Of a DNA stretch of 64,000 nt, positions 20,156 through 30,566 are shown in pieces. The stretch comes from Brachyhypopomus gauderio (Eukaryota > Chordata > Actinopteri > Gymnotiformes > Hypopomidae): contig NW_027506915.1 in NCBI RefSeq assembly GCF_052324685.1, forward strand, positions 124,001 through 188,000, given 5' to 3'. How positions within the stretch are numbered: position 1 is the stretch's first letter; the number at the start of each line of letters is the position of its first letter. The position numbers were made by a program, and so were the translations under genes. A model generated the notes under the pieces. That model was given only the letters and a program-made list of their open reading frames with translations, ran no database searches and was not told the origin of the DNA.

Positions 20156-20228
20156 GCCTGGATAGCTCAGTCGGTAGAGCATCAGACTTTTAATCTGAGG
20201 GTCCAGGGTTCAAGTCCCTGTTCAGGCG
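20156..20228 (+). tRNA. tRNA-Lys-TTT: tRNA-Lys (TTT), unit 20
   Basis: As unit 2; short spacer follows. Confidence 0.97.
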
Positions 20229-20639
20229 TTGAACTTTACATGACCGTCAGCTTGTCTGCCTACCTGTGACTTCCTTGTCATTAATTATTTTGTCTATGTC
20301 CTTGTTAATGATGACAAAAAAAACAACAATTAAAGCCACTCAGCCTTTCCTTTCTCTCTCTCTCTATGTGACATCACAATAGATTTTCTCAAAAAGCAAT
20401 TCAAATTGTTCTAACCATTGGTGGGACCAACCCGTGGCCTTTTACCATCCACGTGTCCAAAATGCAGTACGCATGCCAATGTTGTTAACAGACATACGTG
20501 TTGGTAGCTCTACATGTCCAACTGGTACAGTGTGAGGTTTCCTCTTTGGTGGACCTTAAAGAGTTGAAAAAGCCACAACCGAACTGGTATCTTTGTCAAC
20601 GTCCTTGTTTCTGGATCTATGCTGCATGTGCGTCAGAAT

Positions 20640-20726
20640 CCTTCGGTAGCTCAGATGGTAGAGCGGAGGACTGTAGAGGTTAAAGCAGCAATCCTTAGGC
20701 CACCGGTTCAAATCCGGTTCGAAGGA
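20640..20726 (+). tRNA. tRNA-Tyr-GTA: tRNA-Tyr (GTA), unit 21
   Basis: As unit 1; T8 terminator. Confidence 0.97.
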
Positions 20727-20789
20727 AGCTTCTTTTTTTTCCAGGATATTACTGCCCTTAATGTCATGATGAGCAAAAAGTTTTCTGTT

Positions 20790-20861
20790 TTCCCTGACCG
20801 GGAATCGAACCCGGGCCGCGGCGGTGAGAGCGCCGAATCCTAGCCACTAGACCATCAGGGA
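20790..20861 (-). tRNA. tRNA-Glu-CTC: tRNA-Glu (CTC), unit 21
   Basis: As unit 1. Confidence 0.97.
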
Positions 20862-21065
20862 CAGCTATGTTATGCTAATGAATGAAGACTTTTACATGAG
20901 TTCTGGCTGGCCGTTATTCATGAGTGAAGAAAGACCAGAATGTGGGTTATTCGTGACCACACCAGAACATGTGGACCTTTTTGTGTCAAGACTGTCAAAT
21001 GCTTCCCATGTCAGAGGTCAAGAATATCTGGACATGTTCTGAATCACAGAGCAAGGCTAAACGTA

Positions 21066-21138
21066 GCCTGGATAGCTCAGTCGGTAGAGCATCAGACTTT
21101 TAATCTGAGGGTCCAGGGTTCAAGTCCCTGTTCAGGCG
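21066..21138 (+). tRNA. tRNA-Lys-TTT: tRNA-Lys (TTT), unit 21
   Basis: As unit 2; long spacer follows. Confidence 0.97.
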
Positions 21139-21611
21139 TTGAACTTTACATGACCGTCAGCTCTTGAGCACCGTTCACTTATCGTCAGGCAGGCTTTTGG
21201 ATTAAGCTGAACTTCCAGCTTTACGTCTGCCTACCTGTGACTTCCTTGTCATTAATTATTTTGTCTATGTCCTTGTTAATGATGACAAAAAAAAACACCA
21301 ATTAAAGCCACTCAGCCTTTCCTTTCTCTCTCTCTCTATGTGACATCACAATAGATTTTCTCAAAAAGCAATTCAAATTGTTCTAACCATTGGTGGGACC
21401 AACCCGTGGCCTTTTACCATCCACGTGTCCAAAATGCAGTACGCATGCCAATGTTGTTAACAGACATACGTGTTGGTAGCTCTACATGTCCAACTGGTAC
21501 AGTGTGAGGTTTCCTCTTTGGTGGACCTTAAAGAGTTGAAAAAGCCACAACCGAACTGGTATCTTTGTCAACGTCCTTGTTTCTGGATCTATGCTGCATG
21601 TGCGTCAGAAT

Positions 21612-21687
21612 CCTTCGGTAGCTCAGATGGTAGAGCGGAGGACTGTAGAGGTTAAAGCAGCAATCCTTAGGCCACCGGTTCGAAGGA
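21612..21687 (+). pseudogene. tRNA-Tyr pseudogene, unit 22 (T arm deleted)
   Basis: Same 11-bp deletion as unit 18, four units earlier, so probably copied with the higher-order block rather than arisen anew. Confidence 0.92.
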
Positions 21688-21749
21688 AGCTTCTTTTTTT
21701 CCAGGATATTACTGCCTTTAATGTCATGATGGGCAAAAAGTTTTCTGTT

Positions 21750-21821
21750 TTCCCTGACCGGGAATCGAACCCGGGCCGCGGCGGTGAGAGCGCCGAATCC
21801 TAGCCACTAGACCATCAGGGA
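21750..21821 (-). tRNA. tRNA-Glu-CTC: tRNA-Glu (CTC), unit 22
   Basis: As unit 1. Confidence 0.97.
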
Positions 21822-22025
21822 CAGCGATGTTATGCTAATGGATGAAGGCCTTTACATGAGTTCTGGCTGGCCGTTATTCATGAGTGAAGAAAGACCAGAA
21901 TGTGGGTTATTCGTGACCACACCAGAACATGTGGACCTTTTTGTGTCAAGACTGTCAAATGCTTCCCATGTCAGAGGTCAAGAATATCTGGACATGTTCT
22001 GAATCACAGAGCAAGGCTAAACGTA

Positions 22026-22098
22026 GCCTGGATAGCTCAGTCGGTAGAGCATCATACTTTTAATCTGAGGGTCCAGGGTTCAAGTCCCTGTTCAGGCG
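22026..22098 (+). tRNA. tRNA-Lys-TTT: tRNA-Lys (TTT), unit 22, U30 variant
   Basis: U30-C40 mismatch; long spacer without the near T4. Confidence 0.9.
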
Positions 22099-22570
22099 TT
22101 GAACTTTACATGACCGTCAGCTCTTGAGCACCGTTCACTCATCGTCAGGCAGACTATTGGATTAAGCTGAACTTCCAGCTTTACATCTGCCTACCTGTGA
22201 CTTCCTTGTCATTAATTATTTTGTCTATGTCCTTGTTAATGATGAAAAAAAAAACACCAATTAAAGCCACTCAGCCTTTCCTTTCTCTCTCTCTCTATGT
22301 GACATCACAATAGATTTTCTCAAAAAGCAATTCAAATTGTTCTAACCATTGGTGGGACCAACCCGTGGCCTTTTACCATCCACGTGTCCAAAATGCAGTA
22401 CGCATGCCAATGTTGTTAACAGACATACGTGTTGGTAGCTCTACATGTCCAACTGGTACAGTGTGAGGTTTCCTCTTTGGTGGACCTTAAAGAGTTGAAA
22501 AAGCCACAACCGAACTGGTATCTTTGTCAACGTCCTTGTTTCTGGATCTATGCTGCATGTGCGTCAGAAT

Positions 22571-22657
22571 CCTTCGGTAGCTCAGATGGTAGAGCGGAGG
22601 ACTGTAGAGGTTAAAGCAGCAATCCTTAGGCCACCGGTTCAAATCCGGTTCGAAGGA
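22571..22657 (+). tRNA. tRNA-Tyr-GTA: tRNA-Tyr (GTA), unit 23
   Basis: As unit 1; T7 terminator. Confidence 0.97.
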
Positions 22658-22719
22658 AGCTTCTTTTTTTCCAGGATATTACTGCCTTTAATGTCATGAT
22701 GAGCAAAAAGTTTTCTGTT

Positions 22720-22791
22720 TTCCCTGACCGGGAATCGAACCCGGGCCGCGGCGGTGAGAGCGCCGAATCCTAGCCACTAGACCATCAGGGA
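22720..22791 (-). tRNA. tRNA-Glu-CTC: tRNA-Glu (CTC), unit 23
   Basis: As unit 1. Confidence 0.97.
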
Positions 22792-22995
22792 CAGCGATGT
22801 TATGCTAATGGATGAAGGCTTTTACATGAGTTCTGGCTGGCCGTTATTCATGAGTGAAGAAAGACCAGAATGTGGGTTATTCGTGACCACACCAGAACAT
22901 GTGGACCTTTTTGTGTCAAGACTGTCAAATGCTTCCCATGTCAGAGGTCAAGAATATCTGGACATGTTCTGAATCACAGAGCAAGGCTAAACGTA

Positions 22996-23068
22996 GCCTG
23001 GATAGCTCAGTCGGTAGAGCATCAGACTTTTAATCTGAGGGTCCAGGGTTCAAGTCCCTGTTCAGGCG
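22996..23068 (+). tRNA. tRNA-Lys-TTT: tRNA-Lys (TTT), unit 23
   Basis: As unit 2; long spacer follows. Confidence 0.97.
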
Positions 23069-23541
23069 TTGAACTTTACATGACCGTCAGCTCTTGAGCA
23101 CCGTTCACTCATCGTCAGGCAGGCTTTTGGATTAAGCTGAACTTCCAGCTTTACGTCTGCCTACCTGTGACTTCCTTGTCATTAATTATTTTGTCTATGT
23201 CCTTGTTAATGATGACAAAAAAAAACACCAATTAAAGCCACTCAGCCTTTCCTTTCTCTCTCTCTCTATGTGACATCACAATAGATTTTCTCAAAAAGCA
23301 ATTCAAATTGTTCTAACCATTGGTGGGACCAACCCGTGGCCTTTTACCATCCACGTGTCCAAAATGCAGTACGCATGCCAATGTTGTTAACAGACATACG
23401 TGTTGGTAGCTCTACATGTCCAACTGGTACAGTGTGAGGTTTCCTCTTTGGTGGACCTTAAAGAGTTGAAAAAGCCACAACCGAACTGGTATCTTTGTCA
23501 ACGTCCTTGTTTCTGGATCTACGCTGCATGTGCGTCAGAAT

Positions 23542-23628
23542 CCTTCGGTAGCTCAGATGGTAGAGCGGAGGACTGTAGAGGTTAAAGCAGCAATCCTTAG
23601 GCCACCGGTTCAAATCCGGTTCGAAGGA
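23542..23628 (+). tRNA. tRNA-Tyr-GTA: tRNA-Tyr (GTA), unit 24
   Basis: As unit 1; T8 terminator. Confidence 0.97.
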
Positions 23629-23691
23629 AGCTTCTTTTTTTTCCAGGATATTACTGCCTTTAATGTCATGATGAGCAAAAAGTTTTCTGTT

Positions 23692-23763
23692 TTCCCTGAC
23701 CGGGAATCGAACCCGGGCCGCGGCGGTGAGAGCGCCGAATCCTAGCCACTAGACCATCAGGGA
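23692..23763 (-). tRNA. tRNA-Glu-CTC: tRNA-Glu (CTC), unit 24
   Basis: As unit 1. Confidence 0.97.
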
Positions 23764-23967
23764 CAGCGATGTTATGCTAATGGATGAAGGCCTTTACATG
23801 AGTTCTGGCTGGCCGTTATTCATGAGTGAAGAAAGACCAGAATGTGGGTTATTCGTGACCACACCAGAACATGTGGACCTTTTTGTGTCAAGACTGTCAA
23901 ATGCTTCCCATGTCAGAGGTCAAGAATATCTGGACATGTTCTGAATCACAGAGCAAGGCTAAACGTA

Positions 23968-24040
23968 GCCTGGATAGCTCAGTCGGTAGAGCATCAGACT
24001 TTTAATCTGAGGGTCCAGGGTTCAAGTCCCTGTTCAGGCG
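23968..24040 (+). tRNA. tRNA-Lys-TTT: tRNA-Lys (TTT), unit 24
   Basis: As unit 2; short spacer follows. Confidence 0.97.
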
Positions 24041-24451
24041 TTGAACTTTACATGACCGTCAGCTTGTCTGCCTACCTGTGACTTCCTTGTCATTAATTAT
24101 TTTGTCTATGTCCTTGTTAATGATGACAAAAAAAACAACAATTAAAGCCACTCAGCCTTTCCTTTCTCTCTCTCTCTATGTGACATCACAATAGATTTTC
24201 TCAAAAAGCAATTCAAATTGTTCTAACCATTGGTGGGACCAACCCGTGGCCTTTTACCATCCACGTGTCCAAAATGCAGTACGCATGCCAATGTTGTTAA
24301 CAGACATACGTGTTGGTAGCTCTACATGTCCAACTGGTACAGTGTGAGGTTTCCTCTTTGGTGGACCTTAAAGAGTTGAAAAAGCCACAACCGAACTGGT
24401 ATCTTTGTCAACGTCCTTGTTTCTGGATCTATGCTGCATGTGCGTCAGAAT

Positions 24452-24538
24452 CCTTCGGTAGCTCAGATGGTAGAGCGGAGGACTGTAGAGGTTAAAGCAG
24501 CAATCCTTAGGCCACCGGTTCAAATCCGGTTCGAAGGA
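24452..24538 (+). tRNA. tRNA-Tyr-GTA: tRNA-Tyr (GTA), unit 25
   Basis: As unit 1; T8 terminator. Confidence 0.97.
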
Positions 24539-24656
24539 AGCTTCTTTTTTTTCCAGGATATTACTGCCCTTAATGTCATGATGAGCAAAAAGTTTTCTGT
24601 TTTCCCTGACCGGGAATCGAACCCGGGCCGCGGCGGTGAGAGCGCCGAATCCTAGC

Positions 24657-24664
24657 CACTAGAC
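24657..24664 (+). repeat. 8-bp target site duplication, left of hAT-like element
   Basis: CACTAGAC, part of the tRNA-Glu gene, is repeated at 25010-25017. Eight bp is the hAT family rule. Confidence 0.92.
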
Positions 24665-25009
24665 CAGGTATCACCAAATGGCGGACCGCGGTCCGGATCC
24701 GGACCCGAACGCCGTCCTGTCCGGACCCAATCACATTCCTGATTAACTGGATACGGACCCAAATGCCAAAAAAATTTTAACGGGAGACTATATTTTAAAC
24801 CGGAGAATTTATTTTCAGACGAGTGTTACGTTCACCACCCATTTGAGTGTTACGTTCGCCCCCCCCCCCCCCCCCCGCTCAACAACTTTCGTTCGCCACC
24901 CCCCCCCCCCTCTCAACAACTTTCTTTCGTTCGCCACCGCGGACCCGGACCTAAGGTCTGAGCTATCTGCCAAAAATGGACCGCGGAAAGATTTAATTGA
25001 TTACCCCTG
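24665..25009. mobile_element. hAT-like MITE, 345 bp, inserted in tRNA-Glu
   Basis: It is flanked by the 8-bp duplication CACTAGAC. The ends are imperfect inverted repeats: left CAGGTATCACCAAAT and right, read inward, CAGGGGTAATCAATTAAAT. CAGGG-type ends with 8-bp duplications are typical of hAT elements. The interior repeats a GGACC/CCGCGG motif in both halves and has no gene. It holds a C18 run (24859-24876) and a C12 run (24899-24910), each followed by a similar CTCAACAACTTTC stretch, which suggests a small internal duplication. Confidence 0.85.
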
Positions 25010-25017
25010 CACTAGAC
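25010..25017 (+). repeat. 8-bp target site duplication, right of hAT-like element
   Basis: Second CACTAGAC copy; the last 9 bp of the split tRNA-Glu gene follow it. Confidence 0.92.
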
Positions 25018-25230
25018 CATCAGGGACAGCTATGTTATGCTAATGAATGAAGACTTTTACATGAGTTCTGGCTGGCCGTTATTCATGAGTGAAGAAAGAC
25101 CAGAATGTGGGTTATTCGTGACCACACCAGAACATGTGGACCTTTTTGTGTCAAGACTGTCAAATGCTTCCCATGTCAGAGGTCAAGAATATCTGGACAT
25201 GTTCTGAATCACAGAGCAAGGCTAAACGTA

Positions 25231-25303
25231 GCCTGGATAGCTCAGTCGGTAGAGCATCACACTTTTAATCTGAGGGTCCAGGGTTCAAGTCCCTGTTCAG
25301 GCG
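25231..25303 (+). tRNA. tRNA-Lys-TTT: tRNA-Lys (TTT), unit 25, C30 variant
   Basis: G30 to C, the same site hit in the U30 units but to another base, leaving a C30-C40 mismatch. Long spacer follows. Confidence 0.88.
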
Positions 25304-25775
25304 TTGAACTTTACATGACCGTCAGCTCTTGAGCACCGTTCAGTCATCGTCAGGCAGGCTTTTGGATTAAGCTGAACTTCCAGCTTTACGTCTGCCTACC
25401 TGTGACTTCCTTGTCATTAATTATTTTGTCTATGTCCTTGTTAATGATGACAAAAAAAACAACAATTAAAGCCACTCAGCCTTTCCTTTCTCTCTCTCTC
25501 TATGTGACATCACAATAGATTTTCTCAAAAAGCAATTCAAATTGTTCTAACCATTGGTGGGACCAACCCGTGGCCTTTTACCATCCACGTGTCCAAAATG
25601 CAGTACGCATGCCAATGTTGTTAACAGACATACGTGTTGGTAGCTCTACATGTCCAACTGGTACAGTGTGAGGTTTCCTCTTTGGTGGACCTTAAAGAGT
25701 TGAAAAAGCCACAACCGAACTGGTATCTTTGTCAACGTCCTTGTTTCTGGATCTATGCTGCATGTGCGTCAGAAT

Positions 25776-25862
25776 CCTTCGGTAGCTCAGATGTTAGAGC
25801 GGAGGACTGTAGAGGTTAAAGCAGCAATCCTTAGGCCACCGGTTCAAATCCGGTTCGAAGGA
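25776..25862 (+). tRNA. tRNA-Tyr-GTA: tRNA-Tyr (GTA), unit 26, U19 variant
   Basis: The near-invariant G19 is T, which should harm the D-loop/T-loop contact and the A box. T7 terminator. Confidence 0.86.
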
Positions 25863-25924
25863 AGCTTCTTTTTTTCCAGGATATTACTGCCTTTAATGTC
25901 ATGATGGGCAAAAAGTTTTCTGTT

Positions 25925-25996
25925 TTCCCTGACCGGGAATCGAACCCGGGCCGCGGCGGTGAGAGCGCCGAATCCTAGCCACTAGACCATCAGGGA
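25925..25996 (-). tRNA. tRNA-Glu-CTC: tRNA-Glu (CTC), unit 26
   Basis: As unit 1. Confidence 0.97.
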
Positions 25997-26200
25997 CAGC
26001 GATGTTATGCTAATGGATGAAGGCCTTTACATGAGTTCTGGCTGGCCGTTATTCATGAGTGAAGAAAGACCAGAATGTGGGTTATTCGTGACCACACCAG
26101 AACATGTGGACCTTTTTGTGTCAAGACTGTCAAATGCTTCCCATGTCAGAGGTCAAGAATATCTGGACATGTTCTGAATCACAGAGCAAGGCTAAACGTA

Positions 26201-26273
26201 GCCTGGATAGCTCAGTCGGTAGAGCATCATACTTTTAATCTGAGGGTCCAGGGTTCAAGTCCCTGTTCAGGCG
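26201..26273 (+). tRNA. tRNA-Lys-TTT: tRNA-Lys (TTT), unit 26, U30 variant
   Basis: U30-C40 mismatch; last unit in the window with this variant. Confidence 0.9.
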
Positions 26274-26745
26274 TTGAACTTTACATGACCGTCAGCTCTT
26301 GAGCACCGTTCACTCATCGTCAGGCAGACTATTGGATTAAGCTGAACTTCCAGCTTTACATCTGCCTACCTGTGACTTCCTTGTCATTAATTATTTTGTC
26401 TATGTCCTTGTTAATGATGAAAAAAAAAACACCAATTAAAGCCACTCAGCCTTTCCTTTCTCTCTCTCTCTATGTGACATCACAATAGATTTTCTCAAAA
26501 AGCAATTCAAATTGTTCTAACCATTGGTGGGACCAACCCGTGGCCTTTTACCATCCACGTGTCCAAAATGCAGTACGCATGCCAATGTTGTTAACAGACA
26601 TACGTGTTGGTAGCTCTACATGTCCAACTGGTACAGTGTGAGGTTTCCTCTTTGGTGGACCTTAAAGAGTTGAAAAAGCCACAACCGAACTGGTATCTTT
26701 GTCAACGTCCTTGTTTCTGGATCTATGCTGCATGTGCGTCAGAAT

Positions 26746-26832
26746 CCTTCGGTAGCTCAGATGGTAGAGCGGAGGACTGTAGAGGTTAAAGCAGCAATCC
26801 TTAGGCCACCGGTTCAAATCCGGTTCGAAGGA
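26746..26832 (+). tRNA. tRNA-Tyr-GTA: tRNA-Tyr (GTA), unit 27
   Basis: As unit 1; T7 terminator. Confidence 0.97.
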
Positions 26833-26894
26833 AGCTTCTTTTTTTCCAGGATATTACTGCCTTTAATGTCATGATGAGCAAAAAGTTTTCTGTT

Positions 26895-26966
26895 TTCCCT
26901 GACCGGGAATCGAACCCGGGCCGCGGCGGTGAGAGCGCTGAATCCTAGCCACTAGACCATCAGGGA
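26895..26966 (-). tRNA. tRNA-Glu-CTC: tRNA-Glu (CTC), unit 27, A28 variant
   Basis: G28 to A gives an A28-C42 mismatch in the anticodon stem. Confidence 0.9.
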
Positions 26967-27170
26967 CAGCGATGTTATGCTAATGGATGAAGGCTTTTAC
27001 ATGAGTTCTGGCTGGCCGTTATTCATGAGTGAAGAAAGACCAGAATGTGGGTTATTCGTGACCACACCAGAACATGTGGACCTTTTTGTGTCAAGACTGT
27101 CAAATGCTTCCCATGTCAGAGGTCAAGAATATCTGGACATGTTCTGAATCACAGAGCAAGGCTAAACGTA

Positions 27171-27243
27171 GCCTGGATAGCTCAGTCGGTAGAGCATCAG
27201 ACTTTTAATCTGAGGGTCCAGGGTTCAAGTCCCTGTTCAGGCG
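27171..27243 (+). tRNA. tRNA-Lys-TTT: tRNA-Lys (TTT), unit 27
   Basis: As unit 2; long spacer follows. Confidence 0.97.
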
Positions 27244-27716
27244 TTGAACTTTACATGACCGTCAGCTCTTGAGCACCGTTCACTCATCGTCAGGCAGGCT
27301 TTTGGATTAAGCTGAACTTCCAGCTTTACGTCTGCCTACCTGTGACTTCCTTGTCATTAATTATTTTGTCTATGTCCTTGTTAATGATGACAAAAAAAAA
27401 CACCAATTAAAGCCACTCAGCCTTTCCTTTCTCTCTCTCTCTATGTGACATCACAATAGATTTTCTCAAAAAGCAATTCAAATTGTTCTAACCATTGGTG
27501 GGACCAACCCGTGGCCTTTTACCATCCACGTGTCCAAAATGCAGTACGCATGCCAATGTTGTTAACAGACATACGTGTTGGTAGCTCTACATGTCCAACT
27601 GGTACAGTGTGAGGTTTCCTCTTTGGTGGACCTTAAAGAGTTGAAAAAGCCACAACCGAACTGGTATCTTTGTCAACGTCCTTGTTTCTGGATCTATGCT
27701 GCATGTGCGTCAGAAT

Positions 27717-27803
27717 CCTTCGGTAGCTCAGATGGTAGAGCGGAGGACTGTAGAGGTTAAAGCAGCAATCCTTAGGCCACCGGTTCAAATCCGGTTCGAA
27801 GGA
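27717..27803 (+). tRNA. tRNA-Tyr-GTA: tRNA-Tyr (GTA), unit 28
   Basis: As unit 1; T8 terminator. Confidence 0.97.
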
Positions 27804-27866
27804 AGCTTCTTTTTTTTCCAGGATATTACTGCCTTTAATGTCATGATGAGCAAAAAGTTTTCTGTT

Positions 27867-27938
27867 TTCCCTGACCAGGAATCGAACCCGGGCCGCGGCG
27901 GTGAGAGCGCCGAATCCTAGCCACTAGACCATCAGGGA
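27867..27938 (-). tRNA. tRNA-Glu-CTC: tRNA-Glu (CTC), unit 28, U63 variant
   Basis: C63 to T makes a G51-U63 wobble in the T stem; likely tolerated. Confidence 0.93.
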
Positions 27939-28142
27939 CAGCGATGTTATGCTAATGGATGAAGGCCTTTACATGAGTTCTGGCTGGCCGTTATTCATGA
28001 GTGAAGAAAGACCAGAATGTGGGTTATTCGTGACCACACCAGAACATGTGGACCTTTTTGTGTCAAGACTGTCAAATGCTTCCCATGTCAGAGGTCAAGA
28101 ATATCTGGACATGTTCTGAATCACAGAGCAAGGCTAAACGTA

Positions 28143-28215
28143 GCCTGGATAGCTCAGTCGGTAGAGCATCAGACTTTTAATCTGAGGGTCCAGGGTTCAA
28201 GTCCCTGTTCAGGCG
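28143..28215 (+). tRNA. tRNA-Lys-TTT: tRNA-Lys (TTT), unit 28
   Basis: As unit 2; followed by the last short spacer in the window. Confidence 0.97.
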
Positions 28216-28627
28216 TTGAACTTTACATGACCGTCAGCTTGTCTGCCTACCTGTGACTTCCTTGTCATTAATTATTTTGTCTATGTCCTTGTTAATGATG
28301 ACAAAAAAAAACACCAATTAAAGCCACTCAGCCTTTCCTTTCTCTCTCTCTCTATGTGACATCACAATAGATTTTCTCAAAAAGCAATTCAAATTGTTCT
28401 AACCATTGGTGGGACCAACCCGTGGCCTTTTACCATCCACGTGTCCAAAATGCAGTACGCATGCCAATGTTGTTAACAGACATACGTGTTGGTAGCTCTA
28501 CATGTCCAACTGGTACAGTGTGAGGTTTCCTCTTTGGTGGACCTTAAAGAGTTGAAAAAGCCACAACCGAACTGGTATCTTTGTCAACGTCCTTGTTTCT
28601 GGATCTATGCTGCATGTGCGTCAGAAT

Positions 28628-28714
28628 CCTTCGGTAGCTCAGATGGTAGAGCGGAGGACTGTAGAGGTTAAAGCAGCAATCCTTAGGCCACCGGTTCAAA
28701 TCCGGTTCGAAGGA
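28628..28714 (+). tRNA. tRNA-Tyr-GTA: tRNA-Tyr (GTA), unit 29
   Basis: As unit 1; T7 terminator. Confidence 0.97.
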
Positions 28715-28776
28715 AGCTTCTTTTTTTCCAGGATATTACTGCCTTTAATGTCATGATGAGCAAAAAGTTTTCTGTT

Positions 28777-28848
28777 TTCCCTGACCGGGAATCGAACCCG
28801 GGCCGCGGCGGTGAGAGCGCCGAATCCTATCCACTAGACCATCAGGGA
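28777..28848 (-). tRNA. tRNA-Glu-CTC: tRNA-Glu (CTC), unit 29, A20 variant
   Basis: C20 to A in the D loop; probably neutral. Confidence 0.94.
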
Positions 28849-29052
28849 CAGCGATGGAATGCTAATGAATGAAGGCTTTTACATGAGTTCTGGCTGGCCG
28901 TTATTCATGAGTGAAGAAAGACCAGAATGTGGGTTATTCGTGACCACACCAGAACATGTGGACCATTTTGTGTCAAGACTGTCAAATGCTTCCCATGTCA
29001 GAGGTCAAGAATATCTGGACATGTTCTGAATCACAGAGCAACGTTAAACGTA

Positions 29053-29125
29053 GCCTGGATAGCTCAGTCGGTAGAGCATCAGACTTTTAATTTGAGGGTC
29101 CAGGGTTCAAGTCCCTGTTCAGGCG
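29053..29125 (+). tRNA. tRNA-Lys-TTT: tRNA-Lys (TTT), unit 29, U40 variant
   Basis: C40 to T makes a G30-U40 wobble in the anticodon stem. Also in units 32, 34, 36 and 40. Confidence 0.93.
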
Positions 29126-29597
29126 TTGAACTTTACATGACCGTCAGCTCTTGAGCACCGTTCACTCATCGTCAGGCATGCTTTTGGATTAAGCTGAACT
29201 TCCAGCTTTACGTCTGCCTACCTGTGACTTCCTTGTCATTAATTATTTTGTCTATGTCCTTGTTAATGATGACAAAAAAAACACCAATTAAAGCCACTCA
29301 GCCTTTCCTTTCTCTCTCTCTCTATGTGACATCACAATAGATTTTCTCAAAAAGCAATTCAAATTGTTCTAACCATTGGTGGGACCAACCCGTGGCCTTT
29401 TACCATCCACGTGTCCAAAATGCAGTACGCATGCCAATGTTGTTAACAGACATACGTGTTGGTAGCTCTACATGTCCAACTGGTACAGTGTGAGGTTTCC
29501 TCTTTGGTGGACCTTAAAGAGTTGAAAAAGCCACAACCGAACTGGTATCTTTGTCAACGTCCTTGTTTCTGGATCTATGCTGCACGTGCGTCAGAAT

Positions 29598-29684
29598 CCT
29601 TCGGTAGCTCAGATGGTAGAGCGGAGGACTGTAGAGGTTAAAGCAGCAATCCTTAGGCCACTGGTTCAAATCCGGTTCGAAGGA
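29598..29684 (+). tRNA. tRNA-Tyr-GTA: tRNA-Tyr (GTA), unit 30, U51 variant
   Basis: C51 to T makes a U51-G63 wobble in the T stem; B box unchanged. T7 terminator. Confidence 0.95.
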
Positions 29685-29746
29685 AGCTTCTTTTTTTCCA
29701 GGATATTACTGCCCTTAATGTCATGATGAGCAAAAAGCTTTCTGTT

Positions 29747-29818
29747 TTCCCTGACCGGGAATCGAACCCGGGCCGCGGCGGTGAGAGCGCCGAATCCTAG
29801 CCACTAGACCATCAGGGA
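29747..29818 (-). tRNA. tRNA-Glu-CTC: tRNA-Glu (CTC), unit 30
   Basis: As unit 1. Confidence 0.97.
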
Positions 29819-30022
29819 CAGCGATGGAATGCTAATGAATGAAGGCTTTTACATGAGTTCTGGCTGGCCGTTATTCATGAGTGAAGAAAGACCAGAATGT
29901 GGGTTATTCGTGACCACACCAGAACATGTGGACCTTTTTGTGTCAAGACTGTCAAATGCTTCCCATGTCAGAGGTCAAGAATATCTGGACATGTTCTGAA
30001 TCACAGAGCAAGTTTAAACGTA

Positions 30023-30095
30023 GCCTGGATAGCTCAGTCGGTAGAGCATCAGACTTTTAATCTGAGGGTCCAGGGTTCAAGTCCCTGTTCAGGCG
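30023..30095 (+). tRNA. tRNA-Lys-TTT: tRNA-Lys (TTT), unit 30
   Basis: As unit 2; long spacer follows. Confidence 0.97.
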
Positions 30096-30566
30096 TTGAA
30101 CTTTACATGACCGTCAGCTCTTGAGCACCGTTCAGTCATCATCAGGCAGGCTTTTGGATTAAGCTGAACTTCCAGCTTTACGTCTGCCTACCTGTGACTT
30201 CCTTGTCATTAATTATTTTGTCTATGTCCTTGTTAATGATGACAAAAAAACACCAATTAAAGCCACTCAGCCTTTCCTTTCTCTCTCTCTCTATGTGACA
30301 TCACAATAGATTTTCTCAAAAAGCAATTCAAATTGTTCTAACCATTGGTGGGACCAACCCGTGGCCTTTTACCATCCACGTGTCCAAAATGCAGTACGCA
30401 TGCCAATGGTGTTAACAGACATACGTGTTGGTAGCTCTACATGTCCAACTGGTACAGTGTGAGGTTTCCTCTTTGGTGGACCTTAAAGAGTTGAAAAAGC
30501 CACAACCGAACTGGTATCTTTGTCAACGTCCTTGTTTCTGGATCTATGCAGCACGTGCGTCAGAAT

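Larger units (their letters stand above)
19058..22869. repeat. Four-unit higher-order repeat B, copy 2 (units 19-22)
   Basis: Unit spacings run 972, 910, 960, 970 bp. The Tyr T-arm deletion (unit 22) and Lys U30 (unit 22) fall in the same slot as in units 15-18. The third unit is long here but short in copy 1. Confidence 0.8.
24602..25026 (-). pseudogene. tRNA-Glu gene split by hAT-like element, unit 25
   Basis: The first 9 nt of the gene lie at 25018-25026 and the remaining 63 at 24602-24664, with the 345-bp element and its duplication between them. The 5' side of the acceptor stem is thus cut from the body. The element's end happens to read CCTG on the - strand, so the A box TGGTCTAGTGG is rebuilt at the join and the B box is untouched. 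Pol III might still start here, but the new 5' bases do not pair with the 3' acceptor strand. Confidence 0.95.
22870..27044. repeat. Four-unit higher-order repeat B, copy 3 (units 23-26, carries hAT-like insert)
   Basis: Without the 345-bp element and its 8-bp duplication the length is 3,822 bp, close to copy 2. Lys U30 again marks the fourth unit. The Tyr gene of unit 26 has no T-arm deletion, so the deletion arose in, or was converted out of, only some copies. Confidence 0.75.

Noticed and set aside
24843-25043. 66-codon frame over the C runs of the hAT-like element
   Set aside because: Low-complexity proline codons from C runs, ending in array sequence; not a gene.
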